Of a stretch of DNA of 64,000 nt, positions 24,723 through 33,817 are shown in pieces. The notes below the pieces were generated by a model that was not told the origin of the DNA, did not search any database, and saw only the letters and a program-made list of their open reading frames with translations. The stretch is from Oceanirhabdus sp942490885 (GTDB lineage Bacteria; Bacillota; Clostridia; Clostridiales; Clostridiaceae): positions 2,666,001-2,730,000 of the forward strand of contig CALNYT010000002.1 of NCBI GenBank assembly GCA_942490885.1. Direction: 5' to 3'. Both the position numbers and the translations under genes were made by a program. The stretch's first letter is position 1. Every line of letters starts with the position of its first letter.

Positions 24723-25925
24723 CTATTCTGTCTTAGTTCCACATTCAGGACAGAACTTAGATGAACCATTTAATTTAGCTCCACAACTTTCACACAACTT
24801 TTCTTTATCTTGTTTTTCTCCACATTCAGGGCAAAATTTTGAACCCATTTTTATTTCAGCGCCACATTTTGTGCAATTTAAAAACTTTTCTTCTGGAATA
24901 ACTGTTTTTGTTCCACACTCTGGACAAAACTTAGTACCCTTGATTATTGTAGCGTTGCAGCCACTACATGTAATCTTTTCCTGCTGTATTTTATTTACTT
25001 CCACTGGAGAATGAGTTATTGGAGCACTATTACTTGTACTTTGTGAATTAACATTATTTAAATTCAATGTCTGTGCCATAATATTTCCTAAAGCTGCTCC
25101 AGTACTTAACCCAATCCCTGCATTTGCCATAATATTACCTTCATTTTGTGCAGCATCTCTCATTGCGTCTGCAGCCTGAAGTCTAGTGTAACTATCTATT
25201 CCTCCACCCATAGCCATAGCACCTACTGATGCTCTCTTGTTAATTGCCTCTTCTACTTCATCAGGAACAGAAATATTTTCTATATAAAGAGAAGTTAGAT
25301 TAATACCTAAATCATTAAACTTACTCTGAAGCTTATTTGTTGTTATTTCACTAAGTTCATCATAGTACATTAGTAAATCCAATGCTGCGACTTTAGATTC
25401 TCCTATTGCATCTGTTAAACCGGAAATTATCATTCTCTTCAATTGTCCTTCTATATCAGCTGTATCAAAAGAAGCCTTTGTTCCAAAAACTTCTTTTAGG
25501 AAATATTCAGGACTACTAACTCTGAATGAATAAATACCATATCCTCGAATTCTTATAACCCCAAAATCTTTATCTCTCATCATTATTGGATTTGATGTAC
25601 CCCACTTATTATCAGTAAACTGTCTAGTATTAACAAAATAGACTTCACTCTTAAATGGTGAATTAAATCCATATTTCCAAGCTTTAAGTTTACTCAGAAT
25701 TGGAAGATTTTCAGTCGTTAAAGTATACCTCCCTGGCGGAAAAATATCTGATATTTCTCCTTCATTCACAAATATTGCTACCTGAGATTCCCTAACTGTT
25801 AACTGTGCACCCATTTTAATTTCTTTACCTTGGACAGGAAACCTATATACCATTGTATCTCTAGAGTCATCTGTCCATTCAATTACTTCAATAAACTGCC
25901 CCCTAGCAAAATCAAAAAGACCCAT
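24723..25925 (-). CDS. SPFH-domain protein with C-terminal zinc ribbons (YdjI-like)
   Basis: Residues 1-260 are an SPFH/band-7-like domain of the YdjI type (MGLFDFARGQFIEVIEW, IFPPGRYTLTTENLP, DFGVIRIRGYGIYSFRV, ISVPDEVEEAINKRASVGAMA). A Gly/Ala/Asn linker and three zinc ribbons follow (CSGC...CPECG, CTKC...CPECG, CESC...CPECG). There is no membrane segment; relatives are recruited to stressed membranes. I take ATG 25925 (after TTGGAGGTTAAT) rather than a start 15 bases upstream, as it gives the family's MGLFDF opening. Co-operonic with the zinc-ribbon membrane protein. Confidence 0.87.
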   Translation of the reverse strand: MGLFDFARGQFIEVIEWTDDSRDTMVYRFPVQGKEIKMGAQLTVRESQVAIFVNEGEISDIFPPGRYTLTTENLPILSKLKAWKYGFNSPFKSEVYFVNTRQFTDNKWGTSNPIMMRDKDFGVIRIRGYGIYSFRVSSPEYFLKEVFGTKASFDTADIEGQLKRMIISGLTDAIGESKVAALDLLMYYDELSEITTNKLQSKFNDLGINLTSLYIENISVPDEVEEAINKRASVGAMAMGGGIDSYTRLQAADAMRDAAQNEGNIMANAGIGLSTGAALGNIMAQTLNLNNVNSQSTSNSAPITHSPVEVNKIQQEKITCSGCNATIIKGTKFCPECGTKTVIPEEKFLNCTKCGAEIKMGSKFCPECGEKQDKEKLCESCGAKLNGSSKFCPECGTKTE

Positions 25926-26015
25926 ATTAACCTCCAACACATTTATTTACTTTTATACTAATTATAATACAAATCTATAGATAAATAAACCTATATCGAC
26001 AGTTTCTGGCATTTA

Positions 26016-28013
26016 TTACTCTATAATTGGAATATTATCATCTTTTAACTCTTCATCATTGTTCAGTGAATTGAAAATACTGTCTTTAATTTTCTTTGCT
26101 CTAATATCGTTAATTACCTCTGAATTTTTACTAAATTCAACACCAAGTTTTTCACTTAAGAGCATTCCCATCAACATCTCGAAAACATTACTGCTATTTC
26201 CTTCTGCACCACCCATAGTTAATAATGTATCAGGTACAATTTTGATTTGTGATTTTTCAATTGCTTGAGTAAATTTACTCATTATCTCTTGCATCACTTG
26301 ATATTGAGGTCCACCATACGCTTTAACTTGTTCATCTACAGCTATTGCTTTACCTATACCAATTCTTGCCTCTTTTTCAGCTTCTGCTTCAGCTATTGCC
26401 TTAATCTTCGAAGCTTCTTCCAATGCACGTCTATATTCTGCTTTACCTTTATTGCTCTCTATCTCAATATTTATTTCAGACTCAGTCAAAAACTGTTGTT
26501 GTGCTGCTCTTGATTGCGCTTGTCTATATTCTTTTTCTTTAATAGCTGCTTTCTCCTGTTGAGAATAGGTTTCTATTCTTTCAAGTGCAATCTGTCGTTC
26601 TCTCAATTGTGTAAGTATGTCTTCAATCTTATTATCATTTTCTGATGAAGATGGAGTACCAATTAGTACTTCTTCAAGATCTAGATTATAATGTCCAAAT
26701 TTAACTTTCATCTCTTCGGATGACTTCTCTTGAATATCACTTCTATCTTGAATTAATTGTATAAGTGTTTTAGTTTGACCTATATTCTTAAAATAAGCTG
26801 ATACCATTGGATCCAATGTCTGATCAACAAGTTTCTTAATGTCACCGAATCTTTGAATAACTAATGGTGCTTTTTTATAATCAATATGGAGAACAACTGA
26901 TAGTGGCAAAGATGGCTGAAAAGCATCTTTTGTAATTAAAGTTACTTCTTTTAGGTTCTCATCATAGCTATGCGTACCACTTTGATTACTTATCCATTTT
27001 AAAATAATATTTGTAGTTGGAACTGTAACAATTTTACCAGAAAAAGTATTAAATGCATATTTTCCTGGCATTAGAGGTTTATTCCAAACTCCACGACATC
27101 CTTCCTCAACTAGTTCACCATGCTTGTAACTTTCACCACTTGAATCTTCTCCACGGGGGCCAATATATGATACAACAACTCCAACAAACCCCACATCAAC
27201 AACTGTTTTTTCTATAAACTGAATTGTTGCAAATAATCTATTTATGAAATAAGTTCCTTCAACAAGTACCTGATGTTGTCTTCCTCTAAAACCTCCTGCT
27301 TGCAAGAATTTTTCAGGATCTTGAAAATTGTTATGATAGGTCATAGCATCACTTGCATCATCACCAACAGTAGGTGCTATTATATCATTCTTATTAAGAG
27401 ATGGACCGTCATGTACAGTTACTACCCCCACTTTATCATCTGTCCCTTTTATAACAATTGGAGTAAATCCATTTCTCTCCTTTAATATTTGTGCCATATT
27501 TTCAATAGAACCTTCTTCTGATTTACTCCCTAAAGGAAGATAATAGGTTTTATGATTTGTAATAATTATAAACTGAGCCAGATTAAAAGCATAAGTTCCC
27601 TCTCTTATAATTCCTCTTTGTGGTCCTTTTTGTCCTCCATGATTCAAAAATCCTCTTGCATTTTGAAAATTGTTTCCTTCTGGAATTACTTCACCTAAAG
27701 TTTGAATTGGCTCAAGAGGTTTACCATCTCTCGAAAATACATATGCAATTTCCCCCTGGGGAATTGTCACCAACGAACATTTATGAACTTTGTACATTAA
27801 AGGAGATAGTATGTGTATACCTCCTCTTAATAACTCTGGTTGATAGCCTGCTTCACCATTAAGCGCAATAATTTTTTCATCTAGCGCTCCTTTTGGTGAC
27901 CACCATTTCTCAACTACTGCAATTTTGTCATTAGGTATCACTCTTATACCTATCATCCAGAAGAGAAGCCCTAGTGCAAGAACTACTCCTAAAATTATAA
28001 ATATAACTACCAT
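26016..28013 (-). CDS. large SPFH/flotillin-like membrane protein
   Basis: The 665-residue protein has an N-terminal membrane segment (MVVIFIILGVVLALGLLFWM) and a bipartite SPFH region (about 25-430). A long coiled coil rich in Glu/Ala/Arg (about 470-590, AEAEAEKEARIGIGKAIA) and an acidic tail follow. The core contains two KVGVV-like half-repeats (GFLNHGGQKGPQRGIIREGTY and GGFRGRQHQVLVEGTYFINR). The architecture resembles flotillin/YqiK proteins that scaffold membrane microdomains. It lies 90 bases upstream of the YdjI-like gene on the same strand, so the three may act together. ATG 28013 lies about nine bases after the GGGGG of AAGGGGG. Confidence 0.85.
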   Translation of the reverse strand: MVVIFIILGVVLALGLLFWMIGIRVIPNDKIAVVEKWWSPKGALDEKIIALNGEAGYQPELLRGGIHILSPLMYKVHKCSLVTIPQGEIAYVFSRDGKPLEPIQTLGEVIPEGNNFQNARGFLNHGGQKGPQRGIIREGTYAFNLAQFIIITNHKTYYLPLGSKSEEGSIENMAQILKERNGFTPIVIKGTDDKVGVVTVHDGPSLNKNDIIAPTVGDDASDAMTYHNNFQDPEKFLQAGGFRGRQHQVLVEGTYFINRLFATIQFIEKTVVDVGFVGVVVSYIGPRGEDSSGESYKHGELVEEGCRGVWNKPLMPGKYAFNTFSGKIVTVPTTNIILKWISNQSGTHSYDENLKEVTLITKDAFQPSLPLSVVLHIDYKKAPLVIQRFGDIKKLVDQTLDPMVSAYFKNIGQTKTLIQLIQDRSDIQEKSSEEMKVKFGHYNLDLEEVLIGTPSSSENDNKIEDILTQLRERQIALERIETYSQQEKAAIKEKEYRQAQSRAAQQQFLTESEINIEIESNKGKAEYRRALEEASKIKAIAEAEAEKEARIGIGKAIAVDEQVKAYGGPQYQVMQEIMSKFTQAIEKSQIKIVPDTLLTMGGAEGNSSNVFEMLMGMLLSEKLGVEFSKNSEVINDIRAKKIKDSIFNSLNNDEELKDDNIPIIE

Positions 28014-28162
28014 TTAAATACCCCCTTATGGTTATAGAGTAATCTATAACTCTTAATATAGTAACTATTGTAGCATGTTATTTTATACCACTGATTACAA
28101 ATTTATTACAATTTAAAAAGAGATATTCCAATTTAAGAATATCTCTTTTACTTTTTACTTTT

Positions 28163-30421
28163 TTATAATAACTTTGATTTTTCACCTAAAGAATATATAT
28201 TCAATTTATGCAGTGGTCTTGTTAAAGCAACATATAATAATTTTACATCCATTTGTTCAAATGTATACATCTCCTTAGAACCATTAGCAACAATAACCAT
28301 ATCAAACTCTAACCCCTTTACTAAATATGAAGGTATTATTGCAATGCCTCCATTATACTTTTTCTCATTACCTTGTATAAGCGTTATATTTTTATTGTAT
28401 TGATTTAACTTTTTCTTAATATTATTACATTCTTCTAAAGTTTTGCATATTATTGCCATTGAATTATACCCTCTACTCTTCATATCATCAATATCTCTTG
28501 AAATATTCATGCATATCTCATCATAAGATTCCAGTTCAACAATGGAAACATCATCTCCATGTCTAAGAACTGGTTTGGCAGGAGGAAGTTTCTCATCATC
28601 TAACTTTTCAATAACAGAACTTGCTTTATTCATGATTTCAACAGTTGTTCTATAGCTCTGATCTAACTTTAAAAATGTACTCTTAGTTTCAGTAAAAATA
28701 TTATCCATTACATCCTGCCAGTCCTCAATTCCTCTATAACTATTTATACCTTGACATAAATCTCCCAATATAGTCATTGAACTACTACCAATTAACGTCT
28801 TCAGCATATATAACTGAAATAAACTAAAATCTTGAGCTTCATCAATAACTACATGTCTAACTGTTATTTTTTCATCTAACCCAAATATTCTATACTTTAA
28901 TAACAACAAAGGTGCAAGATCTTCTATTTCATATAAGTTTTCTATTACTGAATTTATTGTAGATTTACATGTATCTTTTAATAAGAGATTTTCATCTTGT
29001 GTTGAATCAAGTAACTTTTCAAGAAATTCTCTATAGTAGTCTTCTACCTTTCTATATTCAATCTTTTTTATATAATCATTCACAAGTGTCTTAGATTCTT
29101 TTTTTATTTTTTCTAATAATGCATCTCTTTCATCAGTCATTTTAATAAATATATTTCTTCTATCTGAACAATCTTTCATCTTATGTCTTATTTGTTCTAG
29201 TTTTTCATCATAAATTAGTTCAACTTTATCAAGGAGTTTTTGCTGATTTCTTTTTAAAATATTATTTAAATGCTTCTTCATTTCTGCAATTCTTTTCTTA
29301 AATGGAAGATGCTTATATTCCTCTTTGAAAAGTTTCATTAAGTTTTCTCTTGATATAAGCTTGAATTTATAAATCTTAAAATCTTCTTCAGGAAGAAAAG
29401 ATTCTTCTAGATAATTAATATATTCTTCTAAAAAATCTTTAAATTTAAGCGAAGATTTTAAATGCGAAATTTCCTTGACTGATAATTTTTGTGTATTAAT
29501 TGAGATAGATTTGTTAACTATATTACCTAGTTTAATATATCCCTCACGTATTTTTACCTTTTTCCCTAATACCATTCGTGCAAAATCTTCATATGTAGTT
29601 TGAATAACCTTGTCAACACCAAGTTCCGGTAGAACTTCCGAAATATAATTTAAAAAGAACCTATTTGGTGCAATAATCATAAAATTATCTGGAGTGAATG
29701 TCTTTTCATAAGTATATATAAGATATGCTATCCTATGAAGAGCAATTGTTGTCTTTCCTCCACCTGCAGCTCCTTGCACTATTAGTGGTTGCCACATATC
29801 AGCACGTATTACTTGGTTTTGTTCAGCCTGTATTGTAGAAACAATATCTTTTAGTCTGTTGTCAGCATTAGAACCTAAACATGCCTGAAGAAATTCATCA
29901 TTTGTTGTGATGTCGATGTCAAAATAATCTTTAAGGTTACTATTTTCAATACTATATTGACGTTTCAGTGAAATGATGCCATTAACAATTCCCTCTGGAC
30001 ATTGATAATGAGCTTCTCCAATTCTTCCCTCATAATAAAGGTTAGAGATAGGAGCTCTCCAGTCTATTACTAATAATTTATGAGTTTCTTCGTTCATTAA
30101 AGATGTTTTGCCTATGTAGAGATTTTCGTCTTCATCTGATGAACCTTCTTTAAAATCAACTCTTGAAAAATATGGTTTATTCAGACTTTGAACAAGGTTT
30201 TGAATCTTTGTTTTTAGATTTGATTGTATTACAGAGTTGATTACAAGTTCATTAAATTGTTCTGCATTATCCGAGTTAAAATGTCTTATACCATACTCCA
30301 CTTCTTCATCAATTTTTGCTACTGTCTTAATTGTTTTGTCATAATAAATATTAAGATGCTTTAAAGTTAATTCTAATCTTGAAGATTCCATTAAATAATC
30401 TAATTTTTTTTCAACACACAT
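28163..30421 (-). CDS. helD: HelD-type superfamily 1 helicase-like ATPase (RNA polymerase recycling)
   Basis: The 752-residue protein has the HelD layout: an N-terminal antiparallel coiled coil (about 1-60), a 1A domain beginning VIDWRAPISNLYYEG, Walker A GAAGGGKTTIALHRIAYLIY (about 215-235), a long inserted arm (about 330-500), Walker B HVVIDEAQDFSLFQ, GDLCQGINSYRGIEDW, and C-terminal VKGLEFDMVIVANG plus YVALTRPLHKLNIYS. HelD binds RNA polymerase and uses ATP to release it from DNA. It is not a DNA-repair UvrD. ATG 30421 follows GTGAGGTGATTAAA. Confidence 0.9.
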   Translation of the reverse strand: MCVEKKLDYLMESSRLELTLKHLNIYYDKTIKTVAKIDEEVEYGIRHFNSDNAEQFNELVINSVIQSNLKTKIQNLVQSLNKPYFSRVDFKEGSSDEDENLYIGKTSLMNEETHKLLVIDWRAPISNLYYEGRIGEAHYQCPEGIVNGIISLKRQYSIENSNLKDYFDIDITTNDEFLQACLGSNADNRLKDIVSTIQAEQNQVIRADMWQPLIVQGAAGGGKTTIALHRIAYLIYTYEKTFTPDNFMIIAPNRFFLNYISEVLPELGVDKVIQTTYEDFARMVLGKKVKIREGYIKLGNIVNKSISINTQKLSVKEISHLKSSLKFKDFLEEYINYLEESFLPEEDFKIYKFKLISRENLMKLFKEEYKHLPFKKRIAEMKKHLNNILKRNQQKLLDKVELIYDEKLEQIRHKMKDCSDRRNIFIKMTDERDALLEKIKKESKTLVNDYIKKIEYRKVEDYYREFLEKLLDSTQDENLLLKDTCKSTINSVIENLYEIEDLAPLLLLKYRIFGLDEKITVRHVVIDEAQDFSLFQLYMLKTLIGSSSMTILGDLCQGINSYRGIEDWQDVMDNIFTETKSTFLKLDQSYRTTVEIMNKASSVIEKLDDEKLPPAKPVLRHGDDVSIVELESYDEICMNISRDIDDMKSRGYNSMAIICKTLEECNNIKKKLNQYNKNITLIQGNEKKYNGGIAIIPSYLVKGLEFDMVIVANGSKEMYTFEQMDVKLLYVALTRPLHKLNIYSLGEKSKLL

Positions 30422-30583
30422 TTTAATCACCTCACAAGTTTTGTGGGTACTGAGACATCTTATATTTTAATACATTTGCCAATTAAATGAAAATGCTTTT
30501 TTAACGTAATATATCTTCTCTAGAACTACTTCTTAAAATTTATAATAAATAACTATAGTTTTCTTAATTTTGCTAATTTTTTC

Positions 30584-30612
30584 TTGACTATATTGCATTT
30601 TTATTATATAGT
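30584..30612 (+). promoter_or_regulatory. strong sigma-A promoter with no gene downstream
   Basis: TTGACT (30584-30589), 17 bases, TATAGT (30607-30612). It points into a 238-base gap before prs, which is on the other strand; a rho-independent terminator follows about 100 bases later. Confidence 0.7.
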
Positions 30613-30618
30613 ATATAT

Positions 30619-30717
30619 ATATAGAATTTAAATTATATAATAAAATACAATGGGTATGTAAAAAAACACATATAACATAGATTTGTAAAGCTACTATAAA
30701 TAATAGTAGCTTTTTTT
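30619..30717 (+). ncRNA. candidate small RNA (about 99 nt)
   Basis: Predicted from promoter (30584-30612) to terminator (AAAGCTACTAT / ATAGTAGCTTT, 30687-30713, with Ts to 30717). The only ATG inside gives a three-residue ORF, so it is probably untranslated. The body is AT-rich. No match to a known RNA class by eye. Confidence 0.45.
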
Positions 30718-30743
30718 GCGCATATAATTACATAGATAAAAAT

Positions 30744-30841
30744 GGGGCTGTCGCACTAAAAATAAATTCTACAACATATTGTATTAATAATTGATTTATA
30801 ATCCAATATGTTGTAAGTAAATCTTTTAATGCGACAGCCCC
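30744..30841. repeat. 98-bp palindromic element, MITE-like
   Basis: The ends GGGGCTGTCGCA and TGCGACAGCCCC are exact inverted repeats, and an inner pair (ACAACATATTG / CAATATGTTGT) adds a second stem. GGGGCTGTCGCA-type ends are common on small Firmicute elements and terminators. It lies next to the prs stop (30851) and probably ends prs transcription. Unrelated to the 105-bp MITE. Confidence 0.75.
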
Positions 30842-30850
30842 TTTATTAAT

Positions 30851-31987
30851 TTAATATTTATCCTTCATAATCTCTTCTAGATATGTAGTATCATGAACTA
30901 ACGGCCCAATAGATAAATCTAAGTTTAAATTATTAATTATACTACCAATGAAATTGGACATATCAACTTCTTTAAACCAATCTGAATTTCTAGCCTCTTC
31001 AGGAATGTATGTTAGATTAGTGGAATACACTTTATCAATTAATCCTTCTTTATTATACTTATCGAATTTCTCAACCCCTTTTGCAAATAATGCAAATGTT
31101 GCTGATACAAAGACCCTTCTAGCTTTTCTCTTTTTTACTTCCTCTACTATATCAAATATTGATTCTCCTGATGAAATCATATCATCAACGATAAGAACAT
31201 CTTTACCTTCAATCTCTCTTCCCATATACTCATGTTGAACTATTGGATTCTTTCCTCCTATAATTTTTGAGTGATCACGTCTTTTGTAAAACAATCCAAT
31301 ATCCAATCCAAGCACACCGGAATAATATATAGCTCTATCCATAGCACCAGTATCAGGACTAATAACTATCATTGACTCCTTATCAATTTGCAAATCTTCT
31401 TCATGTACAAACATTTTTATTATTTCTTGAGAAGGATATATATTATCAAAAGATATCATTGGAATAGCATTTTGAACTGTTGGATCATGTACATCAAAAG
31501 TTATAATATCTTTAACTCCCAATCTTTCTAATTCCTGCAGCGCAAGTGCACAATCCAAAGATTCTCTACTTCTTCTCCTATGTTGTCTACTAGCATAAAG
31601 GAGAGGCATAATTACAGTAACTTTTCTGGCCTTGCCTTCAATTGCTGATAAAACTCTTTTTATATCTTGAAAATGATCATCAGGGCTTTTATGATTAGTA
31701 AAACCAAACATTTCATATGTACAACTGTAGTTTCCAATATCACATATTACATATATATCTTTACCTCTAACACTATCATTAATAACAACTTTACCCTCTC
31801 CGTTGGAAAAACGAACTTCCTTTGTAGAAATCAAATAGGATTCTTTCAATATTCCATCAAACTCAGACATATTTGATCTTCTGTTAATAAGAGCGTTATT
31901 GATCTTTTGCCCTAATTCCTTGCAGCTTTCTAAAACTATAATACCTAATTCACTGTTAGGTTTATGGATTCTATTTTCATGTTGCAT
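30851..31987 (-). CDS. prs: ribose-phosphate pyrophosphokinase (PRPP synthetase), divergent long type
   Basis: Makes PRPP from ribose 5-phosphate and ATP for purine, pyrimidine, His and Trp synthesis. Motifs: the catalytic flexible-loop region YASRQHRRRSRESLDCALA (about 130-150), HDPTVQNAIP, ISPDTGAMDRAIYY, and the PRPP loop DVLIVDDMISSGES (about 262-275). At 378 residues it is longer than the usual 310-320, with an N-terminal extension of about 35-40 residues and a longer C-terminus. It belongs to a clostridial subgroup and may be a second Prs. ATG 31987 has a GGAGGTGG site. Confidence 0.9.
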   Translation of the reverse strand: MQHENRIHKPNSELGIIVLESCKELGQKINNALINRRSNMSEFDGILKESYLISTKEVRFSNGEGKVVINDSVRGKDIYVICDIGNYSCTYEMFGFTNHKSPDDHFQDIKRVLSAIEGKARKVTVIMPLLYASRQHRRRSRESLDCALALQELERLGVKDIITFDVHDPTVQNAIPMISFDNIYPSQEIIKMFVHEEDLQIDKESMIVISPDTGAMDRAIYYSGVLGLDIGLFYKRRDHSKIIGGKNPIVQHEYMGREIEGKDVLIVDDMISSGESIFDIVEEVKKRKARRVFVSATFALFAKGVEKFDKYNKEGLIDKVYSTNLTYIPEEARNSDWFKEVDMSNFIGSIINNLNLDLSIGPLVHDTTYLEEIMKDKY

Positions 31988-32132
31988 TTAACCACCTCCA
32001 AAACATTATCACTTATAAAGTAACATAATAATTTATCTATTGCAAAATAATTCATAAATTATTCTTTATTAATTAATACTCTTAATGATAATACATATAT
32101 ATTAAAGTATAACACAAGGAATAAATAAATAT

Positions 32133-32187
32133 AAAAACAAAAGTATCCAAATATTTATGTTATAATCATTTGGATACTTTTGTTTTT
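32133..32187. terminator. 20-bp perfect-stem terminator
   Basis: AAAAACAAAAGTATCCAAAT and its exact complement surround 15 bases, with T-runs either way. It ends the leftward DUF2089 operon seven bases after its last stop. Confidence 0.92.
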
Positions 32188-32193
32188 ATATAA

Positions 32194-32448
32194 TTAAACT
32201 ATCAATTTAACCTCTGTACCATCCTTTTCTATTGCATGGACAACAACTAGTCCTTGGTATTTACTCAATTCTTCTAGATTATCAGCTATTATAGATAAGT
32301 CAAAGTTAGCTAACGCACTACTTTCCTTATTTTCCTTCTGAGAGCTATATGCTTTTTGAATACTCTTATTTATTCCTAGCTTAACAAGCCAGTTAGGAAT
32401 TGGAATGTTAATTTTTTTTCCCTTATCAGTAATAATTTTAAGTTTCAT
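32194..32448 (-). CDS. small protein of the DUF2089 operon, last gene
   Basis: 84 residues: an N-terminal beta-hairpin (MKLKIITDKGKKINIPIPNW), a charged linker and a C-terminal half similar to the end of the middle gene of the operon (VHAIEKDGTEVKLIV versus VETDSGDKVKIVIE). This suggests the two are related modules. No membrane segment. ATG 32448 follows AGGGGTGATATT, 14 bases after the preceding gene. Function unknown. Confidence 0.75.
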   Translation of the reverse strand: MKLKIITDKGKKINIPIPNWLVKLGINKSIQKAYSSQKENKESSALANFDLSIIADNLEELSKYQGLVVVHAIEKDGTEVKLIV

Positions 32449-32462
32449 AATATCACCCCTAT

Positions 32463-32897
32463 TTACTCAATCACAATTTTCACTTTATCCCCTGAATCTG
32501 TTTCAACTTCAAGAATTTTACCTTCCATTCCTGAATCAGCTGCTGATAAAATGCTATTCATTAATTCATCCGAATCAAAACCTTTAATGTTGGAGTTAAA
32601 AGTAGGCATTTTTCCTGTTGCCTTTATCATTCCTACTATAAATTTTAATGGCAATGTTATTTTTACTTTTTCACCATCAGATGAATGAACTTTTATTTTT
32701 AACATTTTCTCACCAGGTATTTTCTGTACAACATCATCACAATCAAAAGATTCAATAAAATTATCTTTTGTTTCGTCACTAACCACTTCAGCAGATACAT
32801 TACCTTGCTTTATTGCTTCAATAAGCTTAGCACCCTCTTCTGCTGTTATTTTGTTTTCTTGTACCATGTTAAGTACTTTCATTATTTCTGAACCCAT
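32463..32897 (-). CDS. SHOCT-like/YvlB-type N-terminal domain protein
   Basis: In the 144 residues, 1-32 (EIMKVLNMVQENKITAEEGAKLIEAIKQG) form the short helical hairpin found at the N-terminus of YvlB/LiaX-like proteins (SHOCT-like). The rest contains two beta-rich stretches (KIKVHSSDGEKVKITLPLKF and VETDSGDKVKIVIE). It lies 15 bases after the DUF2089 gene, the usual partner. In Firmicutes such pairs are linked to envelope-stress responses; role here is inferred. ATG 32897 follows GGGGGAAGTATA. Confidence 0.8.
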   Translation of the reverse strand: MGSEIMKVLNMVQENKITAEEGAKLIEAIKQGNVSAEVVSDETKDNFIESFDCDDVVQKIPGEKMLKIKVHSSDGEKVKITLPLKFIVGMIKATGKMPTFNSNIKGFDSDELMNSILSAADSGMEGKILEVETDSGDKVKIVIE

Positions 32898-32912
32898 TAT
32901 ACTTCCCCCATT

Positions 32913-33293
32913 CTATTTTAGTTCTTTTAAAGCTGTGCCAAAATCTATAGTACCATCTTCTAGCTCTTTTAATATAGTTAATACATCCTTTGAGTTATCA
33001 GATGATTCTTTCTTAGTACTATTTAAATCATTAGGTTCTAATTTATTAGCTATTTTATCCAATTTATTTCTCACAGTAGGATAAGATATTCCTAAAACCT
33101 TCTCAACATCCTTAATATTACCTCGACACTTAAGAAATATCTCAATAAACTTAAGTTCGTCATTATTCATAGTCATTAGTTTATGAAAAAAGAATTCGTT
33201 TTCTATAACTGTGTTGCATTGATTACATTTTATCCTCTGAACTGTAAGTTCACCATCGCACACTGGACACTTATGTATTAATTGTACACCCAT
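32913..33293 (-). CDS. DUF2089-family zinc-ribbon HTH regulator
   Basis: In this 126-residue protein, residues 9-28 form a zinc ribbon (CPVCDGEL...CNQCN). Residues 40-90 form the DUF2089 helix-turn-helix (LKFIEIFLKCRGNIKDVEKVLGISYPTVRNKLDKI), which resembles sigma-factor region 4. A low-complexity Ser/Asp linker and a SHOCT-like C-terminal helix (LKELEDGTIDFGTALKELK) follow. It is the first gene of the operon and probably its regulator. ATG 33293 follows AGGAGGATATC. Confidence 0.88.
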   Translation of the reverse strand: MGVQLIHKCPVCDGELTVQRIKCNQCNTVIENEFFFHKLMTMNNDELKFIEIFLKCRGNIKDVEKVLGISYPTVRNKLDKIANKLEPNDLNSTKKESSDNSKDVLTILKELEDGTIDFGTALKELK

Positions 33294-33326
33294 GATATCC
33301 TCCTATTAGAAAATATTATATTTTTT

Positions 33327-33355
33327 ATTATATATTATATTTTTTGGAAGTACAA
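33327..33355 (-). promoter_or_regulatory. promoter of the DUF2089 operon
   Basis: Leftwards: TTGTAC, 17 bases, TATAAT (complement at 33327-33332). The start codon lies 34 bases downstream of the -10 box. Confidence 0.65.
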
Positions 33356-33458
33356 GTAAATATAGATTAATTTAATATTTCCATTAACTTTATTAAGAAA
33401 AAAAGCCTACAAAATAAATATAATTAATAATAACTATACTTATCTGACAAGCTTATCT

Positions 33459-33723
33459 TATAGAGATTCCATATTGAAAATTAACTTATTCAATTAGTTT
33501 ATTTGTAATTTTAACCAAGGTAATTTAGATAAATACTCAATGTTCAATGAATGTTGACTTTTTTCTTAGGTCAAAAGTCTATAAATATATCTATTTTAGA
33601 TTTGCATTAGCAAATCATCCTTCATTGATAATTCATTAATGAGTATTGAGTATTGATTATTAATAGTATAATATTGTTAATAAAATCTTTGAATAAATAA
33701 AGTATTAAATTGGAATCTCTATA
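33459..33723. repeat. 265-bp non-coding element with IS630-type ends
   Basis: It starts TATAGAGATTCCA and ends TGGAATCTCTATA, the same termini as the 105-bp MITE and the IS630 element. The interior differs from both and contains its own inverted repeat (about AATACTCAAT / ATTGAGTATT). It directly abuts IS630 copy 1 with a shared TA at 33722-33723. No ORF. A second MITE type, or the deleted remains of a related IS. Confidence 0.8.
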
Positions 33724-33817
33724 TAGAGATTCCAGAATTAAACTATATTTATACTGAATAAAAAACTTTTTTCTCCAAATCCTTATAGTACGGAGTACTG
33801 TGCAAAGGAGAAAAACT

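Noticed and set aside
28163..30421. UvrD/Rep repair helicase
   Set aside because: The N-terminal coiled coil, VIDWRAPISNLYYEG start and inserted arm are HelD features rather than UvrD ones.
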